The notes: generated by a model from the sequence alone, not told the origin. DNA of 64,000 nucleotides from Candidatus Dormiibacterota bacterium (GCA_024280995.1 JAMXLM010000023.1:78319-142318), one strand, 5' to 3'. Shown: positions 15,852 to 24,948, counted from the stretch's first letter. Numbers and translations are program-made.

Positions 15852-17042
15852 ATGAGCAAGCTCGCCCTCGTCGGTGCACTCGGGCTTCTGCTCTTCTTCA
15901 CGTACCTGACCGGCATCCGGCAGGCCTACAACTTCGCGTACGCGCTGCTGCTGCTTGTGGCGGTCGCCTGGATCTGGCCGCGGCTTGCGATTCGCGGGGT
16001 GAGCTTGAACCGCCGTGTGGATCCGGGAACGCCGACCGTCGGCGAGGTCTACGAAGAGGTCTTCGAGGTCGAGCGCAACGGCTGGGTGCCGGCGCCGTGG
16101 GTCGAGGTTCGCGACCTGGGCCAGATCCCCGACTACCAACCCGGCCGTGTCATCTCGCTCGGCCATGAGCTCGTCCGCTGGAAGGCCCGTGGCGTCTACC
16201 GCCGCCGCGGATGGATGGCCCTGGGTCCGACGTCGCTCAAGGTGCGCGAACCGTTCGGGCTCTTCGACCGCGAGCTGAAGATCACGCAGCGGACCTCGAT
16301 ACTGGTCTATCCACGAGTGCGTCCGATCCCGGACCTGGTGACGCCCAGCTCGCAGCAGGTCGGGACCACCCAGGTGTACGGGGCCTGGTCCGATTACCCA
16401 CCGGAGACGGGCGGCGTGCGCGACTACAACACCGGCGACAGCTTCGGCCGCATCCACTGGCCGCTCTCGGTCAAGCACCGACGCCTGATGTCGAAGACGT
16501 TCGAGCAGCCGATGACCACCGACCTGTGGATCCTGCTCGACCTCGACCGCTCGGTGCATTTTGGCGAGGGCGAGGAGTCGACGGTCGAGTACGCGGTCAG
16601 CCTCGCCGCGTCGATGGCGTCGCAGGTTCACAGCCGCGGCCGTCAGGTCGGCCTCGTCGCCAACGATTCGAAGGGCACCATCCTCGAACCTCACCGCGCG
16701 GTCCGCCAGGACCGCCTGATCCTCGACTACCTCGCCGTCTGTCAGGCCGACGGCCGCACGCCTTTGACCCAGACGCTCGCCTGGGAGCGCATCCGCCGCC
16801 TGCCGCGGCGCGCCATCGCCGTGATCACCCCGAGCGCGGACCCCACATGGGTCCGGCTCCTGCAGGCGGTTCGCGGCCGGCGCGCGAGCCTGATCGTCTT
16901 CTACCTCGACGCCGCCAGCTTCGGCGGTCCGGACCAGAACCCGAGCTTCGATCTTGGCCAGGACGTCGATCTCTACGTGGTTCGCGCCGGCGACGACTTC
17001 GCCCGGCTCGTGAGGACGCGAGATGCGATTCGTATCGCCTGA
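15852..17042 (+). CDS. DUF58 domain protein, MoxR partner
   Basis: The 396-aa protein has two N-terminal membrane helices, an Ig-like segment and the DUF58 signature in the middle (VRDYNTGDSFGRIHWPLSVKHRRLMSKTFEQP), followed by a vWA-like fold (DLWILLDLDRS). It lies 18 nt after the MoxR gene and overlaps the transglutaminase gene by 20 nt, the standard order of this cluster. The role of such clusters is not settled; envelope or metal-site maturation has been suggested. Confidence 0.9.
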   Translation: MSKLALVGALGLLLFFTYLTGIRQAYNFAYALLLLVAVAWIWPRLAIRGVSLNRRVDPGTPTVGEVYEEVFEVERNGWVPAPWVEVRDLGQIPDYQPGRVISLGHELVRWKARGVYRRRGWMALGPTSLKVREPFGLFDRELKITQRTSILVYPRVRPIPDLVTPSSQQVGTTQVYGAWSDYPPETGGVRDYNTGDSFGRIHWPLSVKHRRLMSKTFEQPMTTDLWILLDLDRSVHFGEGEESTVEYAVSLAASMASQVHSRGRQVGLVANDSKGTILEPHRAVRQDRLILDYLAVCQADGRTPLTQTLAWERIRRLPRRAIAVITPSADPTWVRLLQAVRGRRASLIVFYLDAASFGGPDQNPSFDLGQDVDLYVVRAGDDFARLVRTRDAIRIA

Positions 17043-19410
17043 AGGCCGGCTTGGGATCCCCGGAGAGGAGTTTCCTGACGACGTAGGGATTGGCGGCAAG
17101 ATCTGGAGGCGCGTCCGCGACTCCGTGGGCGCCGGTCGTTTCTGGTCGGCGGTGCTCGTGATTCTGCTGACCCTCGCGATCGCGCGATCCACCGCGACCG
17201 TGCATTGGGTAGACGGCGTCGCGGTAGTGACCCCGATCGCCCTGCTCGGCGCGATCTTCATGGGCGCACTTGCGCTCAGCCCGGTCACCGACCCGATCGC
17301 GCTTGGCGCCGGCTTCATCCTGGCGCCGGTGGCGGCCGCCGTGGGCGCGTGGCCACAGCTTCACCTCCACCATCCGACCGACGTGGTCGGCCCGCAGCTC
17401 GTCAGCACGTGGTTGGAGCGCATCTCGGACGGCACCGCCGCTCAGGACCCGGCCTTCTTCCTCTTCCTCATCTGCCTGCTGATGTGGGTCACCGGCGCTT
17501 GGCTCAGCTGGTGCGTGCTTCGGTGGCGCAAGCCGATGCTCGGTCTGATTCCGGGTGCGGCTGCGTTCGCGACCAACGTGCTCAACGTTCCGCTGGACCA
17601 GAACGGCTACGTGCTCGCGATGATCGTGCTCACCCTCGCGCTGCTGCTGTGGACGAATTACACGAGCTCGGTCGCCAGCGCGACTCGAGCCAGCGTCAAG
17701 CTCACCGGCGATGCGAGGTGGGACTTCTGGGAGAGCGGCCTCGTCGCGATGGCCGGCCTAGTCGTCCTGGGCATCCTCCTGCCGCCGCTGTCGACCGCCG
17801 ACCGGACGCTCGACGTCGAGACGGGGGTCTTCTCCAACTGGGCGCAGCTGCAGTCAAGGCTGAGCCACCCGGGCATCTTCGCCGGCACCGCGCCTTCCAC
17901 CGGCGTCACCGGATTCACCACCGACGTGAAGCTGAGCGGGTCGCTGCAGCGCACGCGCGACCCGGTCTTCGAGTACACGATCGTCGGTGACTACTCAGGT
18001 CCGCGCTACTTCCGCGGTGTCAATGAGACCGAGACCGTGAACGGCGAGTGGCGGTGGCCGAATCCGCAGGGCGGCGTCGCTCAGATCGTCGGCAAGGACG
18101 GGACTTATCAATTCGCCGAGGATTACCAGGATCTGGCGGTGGCCGGGATCCAGGTGCGCATGCTGCATCCGCCGTCCGGGAGTCAGTCGACGCTCTTCTA
18201 TCCGGGCACGCTGGTGAAGGTAGACAGGGTCACGATGGGAATGCAGGTCCCGTTGAACGCCGGCGACCCGACGCAGTTCTACTCGATGGACCGTCTGACG
18301 AGCGTCCAACCGTCGTCATCGTCCGGCCTGTACAACGGCACAGTCGAGTATCCGACGGCGACCGTTGCGCAGCTTCAGGGCGCCGGCTCGCAGTACCCCG
18401 ACTGGGTGAACCAGTACATGAGCCTGCCGAACACCGGCTACCGCCCGCCTCAGGTCCTCGAGAAGATCCACGCGCTCGCGCTTTCCATCGTCCAGTCGGC
18501 GGGAGCGAAGACGCCGTACGACGCGGCGACGGCAATTGAGCAGTATCTGAGGGACTCGAGGAACTTCACCTACTCGCTCGACGCCAAGACGCCGGCGGGT
18601 CGGGATCCGATCGACTACTTCCTCTTCGAATCGCACGTCGGCTACTGCGAGTTCTTCGCCACAGCGATGGGGGACATGCTCCGCTCGCTGGGCATCCCGA
18701 CCCGGCTGGTCAACGGGTTCGGCCCCGGCGCCTACGACAGCACGGTCCAGGCTTTCGTCGTCCGCAGCGACGACGCCCACACCTGGGTCGAGGTCTACTT
18801 CCCGCAGTACGGTTGGATCCCGTTCGAGCCGACGGCGGACACCCAGGGCACCTACACGACGATCCAGCGCGGCGTCTCCGGCACCGGCGTCTGCCTCCGC
18901 GACGCGGGCTGCGACGGCTCAGGACTCACCGGCGGCGGCGGCGGCGGCATCGCGACTCCTCCGGACAGCCTAGGCCGTGGGCACCTCGACGATCCCGGCT
19001 CGGCGGTCGGTGGCGGCGGAATTCGGATCGGCGCCCTCGATCAGACATGGCTAACCCGGATCGGCGCGATCTTCGTCGCGATCCTGCTCCTGCTGCTGGT
19101 GCTCGCCTCCCGCTACCTGCGGCCGCGCACGGTGGCGTCTGTCTGGAAACGGACGCTTGCGCTCGCCAGCCTCGCCGGCGCTAAACGCCGGCCGGGAGAG
19201 ACTCCACTCGAGCTTGGCCGGAGGCTGCAGCGGACGTTCCCTGAGGCCGCCGATCCGGTCGGCAACCTGACGAGCGCCTTCGCCGTCGCCGCCTACGCGC
19301 CGCCCGAGGTCGCGGCCACGTCGCGCGCATCGATCATGGAAGCATGGTCGGCCCTGAGGCCGATGCTGCTGCGGCGCGTGCTCGCGCGTCTGAGACCGAC
19401 CAGACCCTAG
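17023..19410 (+). CDS. TgpA-like membrane transglutaminase
   Basis: This 795-aa protein has about six N-terminal membrane helices (to about residue 265), an extracytoplasmic transglutaminase-like domain, and a late helix (about 685-705) before a cytoplasmic DUF4129-like tail. The catalytic Cys542 (VGYCEFFATA) and His586 (DDAHTWVEV), and the acidic FEPT motif, are all visible. A Gly-rich linker (GGGGGG) precedes the last helix. It completes the MoxR-DUF58-transglutaminase operon. Confidence 0.92.
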   Translation: MRFVSPEGRLGIPGEEFPDDVGIGGKIWRRVRDSVGAGRFWSAVLVILLTLAIARSTATVHWVDGVAVVTPIALLGAIFMGALALSPVTDPIALGAGFILAPVAAAVGAWPQLHLHHPTDVVGPQLVSTWLERISDGTAAQDPAFFLFLICLLMWVTGAWLSWCVLRWRKPMLGLIPGAAAFATNVLNVPLDQNGYVLAMIVLTLALLLWTNYTSSVASATRASVKLTGDARWDFWESGLVAMAGLVVLGILLPPLSTADRTLDVETGVFSNWAQLQSRLSHPGIFAGTAPSTGVTGFTTDVKLSGSLQRTRDPVFEYTIVGDYSGPRYFRGVNETETVNGEWRWPNPQGGVAQIVGKDGTYQFAEDYQDLAVAGIQVRMLHPPSGSQSTLFYPGTLVKVDRVTMGMQVPLNAGDPTQFYSMDRLTSVQPSSSSGLYNGTVEYPTATVAQLQGAGSQYPDWVNQYMSLPNTGYRPPQVLEKIHALALSIVQSAGAKTPYDAATAIEQYLRDSRNFTYSLDAKTPAGRDPIDYFLFESHVGYCEFFATAMGDMLRSLGIPTRLVNGFGPGAYDSTVQAFVVRSDDAHTWVEVYFPQYGWIPFEPTADTQGTYTTIQRGVSGTGVCLRDAGCDGSGLTGGGGGGIATPPDSLGRGHLDDPGSAVGGGGIRIGALDQTWLTRIGAIFVAILLLLLVLASRYLRPRTVASVWKRTLALASLAGAKRRPGETPLELGRRLQRTFPEAADPVGNLTSAFAVAAYAPPEVAATSRASIMEAWSALRPMLLRRVLARLRPTRP

Positions 19411-19413
19411 TCT
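19408..19413 (+). promoter_or_regulatory. -10 box (TAGTCT) for the acyl-CoA operon
   Basis: TAGTCT overlaps the stop codon of the transglutaminase gene and is followed by 8 nt and the ATG at 19422. It is identical in sequence and spacing to the box before the HAD gene. Confidence 0.45.
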
Positions 19414-19421
19414 TTCGCTGT

Positions 19422-19808
19422 ATGGCAGCCGTGGCCGGCCGGACCTACCCGGCTGTTCAGTTCGAGATCGAGCCCGACCGCGTCGCGGACTTCGCGCGCG
19501 CGATCGGCGCCGATCCAGAGGATGGCGTGCCGCCGACGTTCGCCGCCGTCTACTCGCTCGGTGCGACCGCGCCACAGCTCTTCATGGACGAGGATGCGGC
19601 GGTCGACTTCGCGCACCTGCTTCACGCCGAGCAGTCTTTCGAATGGCAGCGCCCTCCTCGCGTGGGCGAGACCGTGACCTCGCGAGGTCGGGTTGCGTCG
19701 GATACGGAACGCCGGGGCATGCGCTTCATCAGGTTCGAGTCGGACACGACCGATGCGGGCGGGGCGCCGATCTGCACCTCCAGCGCGCTCTTCGTGATCC
19801 GCTCATGA
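19422..19808 (+). CDS. MaoC-like N-terminal dehydratase (HadA/FAS1-dehydratase type)
   Basis: A 128-aa single hot-dog protein (MAAVAGRTYPAVQFEIEPDRVADFARAIG...), containing VPPTFAAVYSLGA, FEWQRPPRVGETVTSRGRV and the RFIRFESDTTDAGG strand. It resembles the non-catalytic or N-terminal half of two-subunit MaoC hydratases and mycobacterial HadA. The partner follows with an ATGA overlap, so a heterodimeric enoyl-CoA or enoyl-ACP hydratase is likely. Confidence 0.82.
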   Translation: MAAVAGRTYPAVQFEIEPDRVADFARAIGADPEDGVPPTFAAVYSLGATAPQLFMDEDAAVDFAHLLHAEQSFEWQRPPRVGETVTSRGRVASDTERRGMRFIRFESDTTDAGGAPICTSSALFVIRS

Positions 19809-20131
19809 AGGAGCGGAGCGTCATCATCACCCCCGAGCAGATCGCGGCTTACGCCGAGGCGTCCGGCGACCGCAACCCGATCCACCTGGACGAGGAGTTC
19901 GCGCGCTCGGTCGGCCTGCCCGGCATCATCGCCCACGGGATGCTGCTGATGGGCCTGATGGCGTCGACGGTCGGCGAGTCGAGAAAGCTGCGCCAGATCT
20001 CGGTGCGCTTCGGCGGCATCGTGGTGCCGGGCGACACCATCACCTTCACGGTCGATGGCGGTGAGCTGAGGGCGGTCAATCAGCGGGGCGAGCCCGTGCT
20101 GACCAAGGGTTTGGCGGTCGTCGAACCTTGA
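19805..20131 (+). CDS. MaoC-like hydratase, catalytic subunit
   Basis: The 108-aa hot-dog protein has the R-hydratase catalytic motif SGDRNPIHLDEEFA (Asp/His) and PGIIAHGMLLMGLM. It hydrates trans-2-enoyl-CoA to a 3-hydroxyacyl-CoA. It overlaps both neighbours (ATGA upstream, TTGA downstream), which indicates tight coupling with the HadA-like partner and the acyl-CoA dehydrogenase. Confidence 0.88.
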   Translation: MKERSVIITPEQIAAYAEASGDRNPIHLDEEFARSVGLPGIIAHGMLLMGLMASTVGESRKLRQISVRFGGIVVPGDTITFTVDGGELRAVNQRGEPVLTKGLAVVEP

Positions 20132-21324
20132 CGCTCAACTTCGCCCTCAGCGACGAGCAGAAGGCCGTTCGGCAGCTTGCCCACGAGTTCGCGGAAAGGG
20201 AGATCCGCCCTGTCGCCGCCCACTTCGACGAGACGGAGGAGTTCCCGTACGAAGTCGTCAAGAAGGCGCACAGGCTCGGCCTCAGCCCGGCGGCCTTCGT
20301 GCCCGAGGAGTACGGCGGGCAGGGCCTCGACTTCCTGACCGAGCTGATCCTCAACGAGGAGCTCAGCTGGGGCTGTGCCGGGATCGCGGTCTGCATTCAG
20401 TCGATGGCGCTGGCGATGGCTGGGATCCGCGCGAGCGGCACCGAGGAGCAGAAGAAGCGGTGGCTTCCCGAGTTCACCAACCCGGACAAGCTGGTGCTCG
20501 GCGGGCTCGGGCTGACCGAGCCGGACTCCGGCTCCGACGCGCTCGCGATGAAGACTCGCGCGACCCGCGTCTCCGACGGCTACGTGCTCAACGGGACCAA
20601 GCAGTTCTGCACCAACGGCGGCATCGCCGACTACCACGTGATCTACGCGAACACCGACCCGTCGAAAGGCCCCGCGGGGATCGCCTCCTTCCTCGTCGAG
20701 AAGGACACGCCCGGCCTTCGCATGGGTCGCAAGGAACAGAAGCTCGGCGTGCGCGCCAGCCACACCGCGCAGGTGATCCTGGAGGACTGCCACGTGCCGC
20801 TCGACCACCGGCTCGGCGGCGAGCCGGACGCGGAGAACGCCGGCCCCGGCGCGCTGGGTGCGCTGGCGACCCTCGAGGCGACTCGTCCAGGTGTGGCGGC
20901 GGGCGCCCTCGGCATCGCTCGCGCGGCTTACGAGTTCGCGCTCGAGTACGCCCAGGACCGCAAGCAGTTCGGCAAGCCGCTCTGGCAGCACGAGGCGGTC
21001 GGTTTCAAGCTCGCCGACATGGCCATGAAGATCGACGCGGCGCGCCTGCTCATCTGGCGCGCGGGCTGGATGGCGACGCAGGACATGGCGTTCGAGCGGG
21101 CGGAGGGATCGATGGCCAAATGCTTCGCAGCCGACGTGGCCATGGACGTGACCACGGACGCGATCCAGGTCCTCGGCGGCTACGGGTACATCAAGGAGTA
21201 CCCGGTCGAGAAGTGGTTCCGCGACGCGAAGATCTACCAGATCTGGGAGGGGACGGCGGAGATCCAGAGGCTAGTCATCTCGCGGGCCATCGCCGGGCAG
21301 CGAGCCAGCATCAAGTTGAGGTGA
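20128..21324 (+). CDS. Acyl-CoA dehydrogenase
   Basis: This FAD enzyme forms the 2,3 double bond of acyl-CoAs. The 398-aa protein is full length with GGLGLTEPDSGSDA, KQFCTNGGIADYHV, and the C-terminal QVLGGYGYIKEYPVEKWFRDAKIYQIWEGTAE block (split here only by text); the catalytic Glu is the one in WEGTAE. It starts on TTG within the stop of the hydratase gene. Confidence 0.93.
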   Translation: MTLNFALSDEQKAVRQLAHEFAEREIRPVAAHFDETEEFPYEVVKKAHRLGLSPAAFVPEEYGGQGLDFLTELILNEELSWGCAGIAVCIQSMALAMAGIRASGTEEQKKRWLPEFTNPDKLVLGGLGLTEPDSGSDALAMKTRATRVSDGYVLNGTKQFCTNGGIADYHVIYANTDPSKGPAGIASFLVEKDTPGLRMGRKEQKLGVRASHTAQVILEDCHVPLDHRLGGEPDAENAGPGALGALATLEATRPGVAAGALGIARAAYEFALEYAQDRKQFGKPLWQHEAVGFKLADMAMKIDAARLLIWRAGWMATQDMAFERAEGSMAKCFAADVAMDVTTDAIQVLGGYGYIKEYPVEKWFRDAKIYQIWEGTAEIQRLVISRAIAGQRASIKLR

Positions 21325-21327
21325 TGA

Positions 21328-22167
21328 ATGTTTGATCTGAAAGGAAGAGTCGCGGTCGTCACGGGCGCGTCGCGCGGCCTGGGCCGTCAGGATGCGCTGA
21401 CGCTCGCGAGCATGGGCGCCGACGTCGTCATCACCGACGTGCTGGTCGAGGACGACCCCGAGCTGCAGCAGACGGCCGAATCGCAGGGCAGCATGCTGGC
21501 GCAGGTCGCCGTGTCTCAAGGTTGGGTGCACTCCAACGCGACCGCCGAAGAGATCCGCAAGATGGGGCGCAAGTCGCTCGCCATCAAGATGGACGTGACC
21601 AACCGCGAGCAGATCCGCGACGTGTTCAAGAAGGTCAAGGACGAGTTCGGCAAGATCGACATCCTGATCAACAACGCCGCCACCCTCGACCACGCCGCCC
21701 AACTTCCAAATCAGTCGTACGAGCTCTGGGACCGCGACGTGAAGGTCAACCTCACCGGCGCGTTCAACTGCACCAAGGAGGTGTGGCCGTACCTCGTCGA
21801 GAACAAGTGGGGGAGGCTCATCTTCATGTCGTCGGTCGCCGGCACGCTCGGCGGCTTCGGGCAAGCGAGCTACTCGTCGACGAAGGCAGGCCTGATCGGC
21901 CTGGCGAGGACCGCTGCGCTCGAGGGCGGCCGTCACAACATCACGTCGAACGCGATCGCTCCGGGGATCATCGAGTCCGAGGCGGGCAAGGCCGCGGCGG
22001 CGAACAACCCGATGTACGACCGCTTCAGGGCACGCACCGTGTTCAAGCGATTCGGTCAGCCTTCCGACATCGCCGGCACGATCGGCTTTCTGTGCACCGA
22101 AGAGGCGGGCTACATCACCGGCGCCGTGATCGAGGTCGCCGGCGGCATCCCGCTCTTCACGGCGTAG
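21328..22167 (+). CDS. Short-chain dehydrogenase/reductase (3-hydroxyacyl-CoA type)
   Basis: The 279-aa protein has the SDR cofactor motif TGASRGLG, NNAA, catalytic Ser in FMSSVAG, and YSSTKAG (Tyr-x3-Lys). A roughly 30-residue insertion after strand 2 (ELQQTAESQGSMLAQVAVSQ) resembles SDRs of the MFE-2 / 17-beta-HSD4 hydroxyacyl-CoA dehydrogenase type. Its place between acyl-CoA dehydrogenase and enoyl-CoA hydratase supports oxidation of 3-hydroxyacyl-CoA. Confidence 0.9.
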   Translation: MFDLKGRVAVVTGASRGLGRQDALTLASMGADVVITDVLVEDDPELQQTAESQGSMLAQVAVSQGWVHSNATAEEIRKMGRKSLAIKMDVTNREQIRDVFKKVKDEFGKIDILINNAATLDHAAQLPNQSYELWDRDVKVNLTGAFNCTKEVWPYLVENKWGRLIFMSSVAGTLGGFGQASYSSTKAGLIGLARTAALEGGRHNITSNAIAPGIIESEAGKAAAANNPMYDRFRARTVFKRFGQPSDIAGTIGFLCTEEAGYITGAVIEVAGGIPLFTA

Positions 22168-22175
22168 GCGCGGCG

Positions 22176-22976
22176 ATGGGTGAGCTCGTCGACATCCGGC
22201 GCGAGGGCCCGGTCGCGCGCGTCGTCATGCACCGAAAGGGCAACAACTCGATCGCCGAGGACCTGATGAAAGAGCTCGCCGAGGCGTTCGAAGAGCTCGG
22301 AGTCGACCCGACGGTGCGGGTGGTGGTGCTTGCCTCCGAGTACGAGAAGTACTTCAGCGTCGGAGCGGATCTGACCGCGCTCGCGGGCATCGACCGCGAG
22401 GCCACGGACGCGACCGACCAGATCGCGCTGTTCATGCGCCGGATGAACCACCACTACATGGCCATCGAGCGATGTCCGCGACCGGTCATCGCCGCGATCA
22501 ACGGTCACGCTCTGGGCGGCGGGAGCGAGCTCACCCTTTGCTGTGACTTCCGGATCATGGTCGACGACGGCCGCTCGAAGATCGGCCAGACCGAGTCGGC
22601 GCTGGGCATCATCCCCGGCGCCGGGGGGACGCAGCGCCTGCCGCGCCTGATCGGCAAAGGGCGGGCACTCCGCTACCTGATCGAATCGACGCGCCTGTCG
22701 GCGAAAGAGGCTGAAGCGGTCGGCTGGGTCGACCGCGCCGTCCCGCCTGAGGAGTTCAACGCGGTCGTCGACGAGCTCGCGGGCAGCCTGGCGAAGGCGG
22801 CGACAACCGCGATCGCCATGATCAAGGACTCCGTGCGGCGAGGCTGGGACCTCCGCCTGGAGGACGCGCTCAACATCGAGGCTGAGAACTTCGCGCGCGC
22901 CGCGCTGACCAACGACGCCGTGATCGGGATCATGTCGTTCCTGAGCAAGCAAGAGCCCGAATTCACCGGCTCCTAG
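22176..22976 (+). CDS. Enoyl-CoA hydratase/isomerase family protein
   Basis: The 266-aa crotonase-fold protein has the oxyanion-hole regions VGADLTAL and INGHALGGGSELTLCCDFRI and the second catalytic region KIGQTESALGIIPGAGGTQRLPRLIG, with the two Glu of hydratases in ALGGGSE and IGQTE. The ATG at 22176 follows the SDR stop by 8 nt. It is the last gene of the acyl-CoA operon. Confidence 0.92.
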   Translation: MGELVDIRREGPVARVVMHRKGNNSIAEDLMKELAEAFEELGVDPTVRVVVLASEYEKYFSVGADLTALAGIDREATDATDQIALFMRRMNHHYMAIERCPRPVIAAINGHALGGGSELTLCCDFRIMVDDGRSKIGQTESALGIIPGAGGTQRLPRLIGKGRALRYLIESTRLSAKEAEAVGWVDRAVPPEEFNAVVDELAGSLAKAATTAIAMIKDSVRRGWDLRLEDALNIEAENFARAALTNDAVIGIMSFLSKQEPEFTGS

Positions 22977-23001
22977 TCGATTTCTCTTGACACCGTTCGT
23001 C
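22975..23001 (+). promoter_or_regulatory. Possible ECF-type promoter before the DGPF genes
   Basis: AGTCGA (22975-22980), a 17-bp spacer, then CGTC (22998-23001). This resembles the TGTCGA / CGTC pattern reported for ECF42 sigma factors, whose partner genes lie directly downstream. A TTGACA also occurs at 22987-22992, but with no matching -10 box. The ribosome site AGGAGGT follows at 23010-23016. Confidence 0.35.
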
Positions 23002-23021
23002 GTAGTGGCAGGAGGTAGACC

Positions 23022-23384
23022 ATGAAATACGTTCTGTTGTTCGGCGGCACGATGGAAGGCGTCGACCAGCTGGAAAGCCCGGCGCGCGAGTCGATGATGG
23101 CGGACTACGAGCAGTCGGGGCGGTGGTTCGAGAAGTACTACAAGGCGGGCAAGGTCGTCGGTGGCCACGAGCTGCAGGGCCCGAGCACCGCGACCACGGT
23201 CTCGCGCAAGAACGGCAAGGTCACGGTGACCGACGGCCCGTTCATCGAGTCCAAGGAAGTCATCGGCGGCTACGCGGAGATCGAGGTCGCGGACCTCGAC
23301 GAGGCGCTGGAGATGGCGAAAGAGTGGCCCGGCACGGTCGAGATCCGGCCTGTCGTCGACCACTCGCAGGAGACGGCGCGATGA
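23022..23384 (+). CDS. DGPF/YCII-related protein 1
   Basis: The 120-aa protein starts MKYVLLFGGTMEG and contains TVTDGPFIESKEVIGGYAEIEVADLDEA, the DGPF motif of YCII-related ferredoxin-like proteins. These are found next to ECF42-type sigma factors. AGGAGGT upstream fixes the start. It is a clear paralogue of the next gene. Biochemical role unknown. Confidence 0.9.
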   Translation: MKYVLLFGGTMEGVDQLESPARESMMADYEQSGRWFEKYYKAGKVVGGHELQGPSTATTVSRKNGKVTVTDGPFIESKEVIGGYAEIEVADLDEALEMAKEWPGTVEIRPVVDHSQETAR

Positions 23385-23728
23385 AGTACATGCTCCTCTT
23401 CGTCGGAACACGGGAAAGCCAGGATCAGTGGGACACGATGACGCCGGAACAGCTTCACGCGGCCATGGGCGGCGCTGAGACATGGTTCGAGAAGTACACG
23501 CAGGCGGGCAAGATCACCGGCGGCCTCCAGCTCCAGGGCTACAAGACCGTTACCACCGCGCAGGACTCAAACGGCAAGCGCATCGTCACCGACGGCCCGT
23601 TCATCGAGTCGAAAGAGGTCATCGGAGGCTTCGCCATCGTCGACGTCAAGGACCTGGAAGAGGCACAGGAGATGGCGAAGTCCTGGCCGGGAGGGCCTGT
23701 CGAGGTCTGGCCCGCGGTGGAACGATAA
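23381..23728 (+). CDS. DGPF/YCII-related protein 2
   Basis: The 115-aa protein (MKYMLLFVGTRESQDQW...) has the same core as its upstream neighbour, IVTDGPFIESKEVIGGFAIVDV. Its ATG overlaps the stop of the first copy (ATGA), and its TAA stop overlaps the probable start of the sigma factor gene. Tandem DGPF genes suggest a duplicated partner or a heterodimer. Confidence 0.9.
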   Translation: MKYMLLFVGTRESQDQWDTMTPEQLHAAMGGAETWFEKYTQAGKITGGLQLQGYKTVTTAQDSNGKRIVTDGPFIESKEVIGGFAIVDVKDLEEAQEMAKSWPGGPVEVWPAVER

Positions 23729-24948
23729 GGAGCACGTCCGAAACACGTTCACCCACCGACGAAGCGGTCGCCGCCGTCTTTCGCGAGGAAGCCGGCCGGC
23801 TGGCCGCGGCCATGGTCCGCGTCCTGGGCAACTTCGACATCGCCGAGGAGGTTGTCCAGGACAGCCTGGTCGCGGCCCTCGAAAAGTGGCCGGCGCAGGG
23901 CATCCCCGACAACCCAGGCGCCTGGTTGATGACAACGGCCCGCCGCCGGGCGATCGACGCGCTTCGCCGCGACCGTCGGTACGCCGAGAAGGTCGCCTTG
24001 CTGGAGCGCTCCACGTTGCCTGGTGAGACACGCGAGGCGGACGACAGGCTCCGGCTGATCTTCACGTGCTGTCACCCTGCGCTCGCGCCGGAGGCGCAGG
24101 TGGCGCTGACGTTGCGCGCGGTCGCTGGCTTCACGACGGAGGAGATCGCCGCCGCGTTCCTCGTCTCCGAACCCACGATGGCGCAGCGAATCGTGCGGGC
24201 GAAACGAAAGATCGTCGCCGCCAACATCCCGTACCGCGTGCCTGCCGCGGCCGAGCTACCGGCGCGCCTGGACGCCGTGCTCGCGGTCCTGTACCTGATG
24301 TTCAACGAGGGCTACTTGAGCCGCGGATCGGCCGCCGCATCCCGCCGCGACCTGGCAGAGGACGCGGTGTGGCTCGGCGCCTTGATGGTGCGGCTCATGC
24401 CCGATCAGCCGGAGGCGCTGGGCCTGCTGGCGTTGATGAGGCTGCACCTTGCCCGCGCGGCGGCCAGGTTCGACGGGGCCGGCGAGATGGTGCTCCTGGC
24501 CGACCAGGACCGCTCGCTGTGGGACCACGAAGCGATCGCCGACGCCCTCCGAACCCTCAACCGCGCCGCGGCGATGAGCTCGCCAGGCCCCTACCAGCTC
24601 CAGGCCGCGATCGCCGCGGTGCACTCCGAGGCAGCGTCGTGGGAGGCGACGGACTGGCGGCAGATCGTCGGCCTGTACGACCTGCTTCTCGACCTGAACG
24701 ACACGCCGGTGATCAGGCTCAACCGCGCCGTGGCGGTCGCGCACTTGAACGGGCCGCAGGTCGCTTTGGGCGAGGTCAACGACCTGGCGATCGCGCTGTC
24801 GGGCTACCACCTCTTCTGGGCGACGCGAGCGGAGCTGCTCGACGACATCGGCGAAACCGCGCTGGCGCGGGAGGCCTGGCAGCGGGCGCTCGAGCTGTGC
24901 GCGAACCCGGCCGAGCGGGCGCTACTTCGGCGAAAGCTGTCCGGCTGA
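23725..24948 (+). CDS. ECF42-like RNA polymerase sigma factor with C-terminal extension
   Basis: About 407 aa. Region sigma-2 is VFREEAGRLAAAMVRVLGNFDIAEEVVQD, sigma-4 is GFTTEEIAAAFLVSEPTMAQRIVRAKRKI, followed by a 200-residue helical extension (LYLMFNEGYLSR ... CANPAERALLRRKL) typical of the ECF42 group, thought to replace an anti-sigma factor. There is no ATG, GTG or TTG near the N-terminus: ATA at 23725 overlaps the upstream TAA stop (ATAA), and ACG at 23734 follows AAGGAG too closely. Reinitiation on a rare start codon is the likely explanation. The 3' end overlaps the next, convergent gene by 27 nt. Confidence 0.88.
   Translation: MRSTSETRSPTDEAVAAVFREEAGRLAAAMVRVLGNFDIAEEVVQDSLVAALEKWPAQGIPDNPGAWLMTTARRRAIDALRRDRRYAEKVALLERSTLPGETREADDRLRLIFTCCHPALAPEAQVALTLRAVAGFTTEEIAAAFLVSEPTMAQRIVRAKRKIVAANIPYRVPAAAELPARLDAVLAVLYLMFNEGYLSRGSAAASRRDLAEDAVWLGALMVRLMPDQPEALGLLALMRLHLARAAARFDGAGEMVLLADQDRSLWDHEAIADALRTLNRAAAMSSPGPYQLQAAIAAVHSEAASWEATDWRQIVGLYDLLLDLNDTPVIRLNRAVAVAHLNGPQVALGEVNDLAIALSGYHLFWATRAELLDDIGETALAREAWQRALELCANPAERALLRRKLSG

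Noticed and set aside
22987..22992. TTGACA as a sigma-70 -35 box before the DGPF genes
   Set aside because: No TANNNT-like -10 lies 16-19 bp downstream; that position is occupied by the ribosome site.
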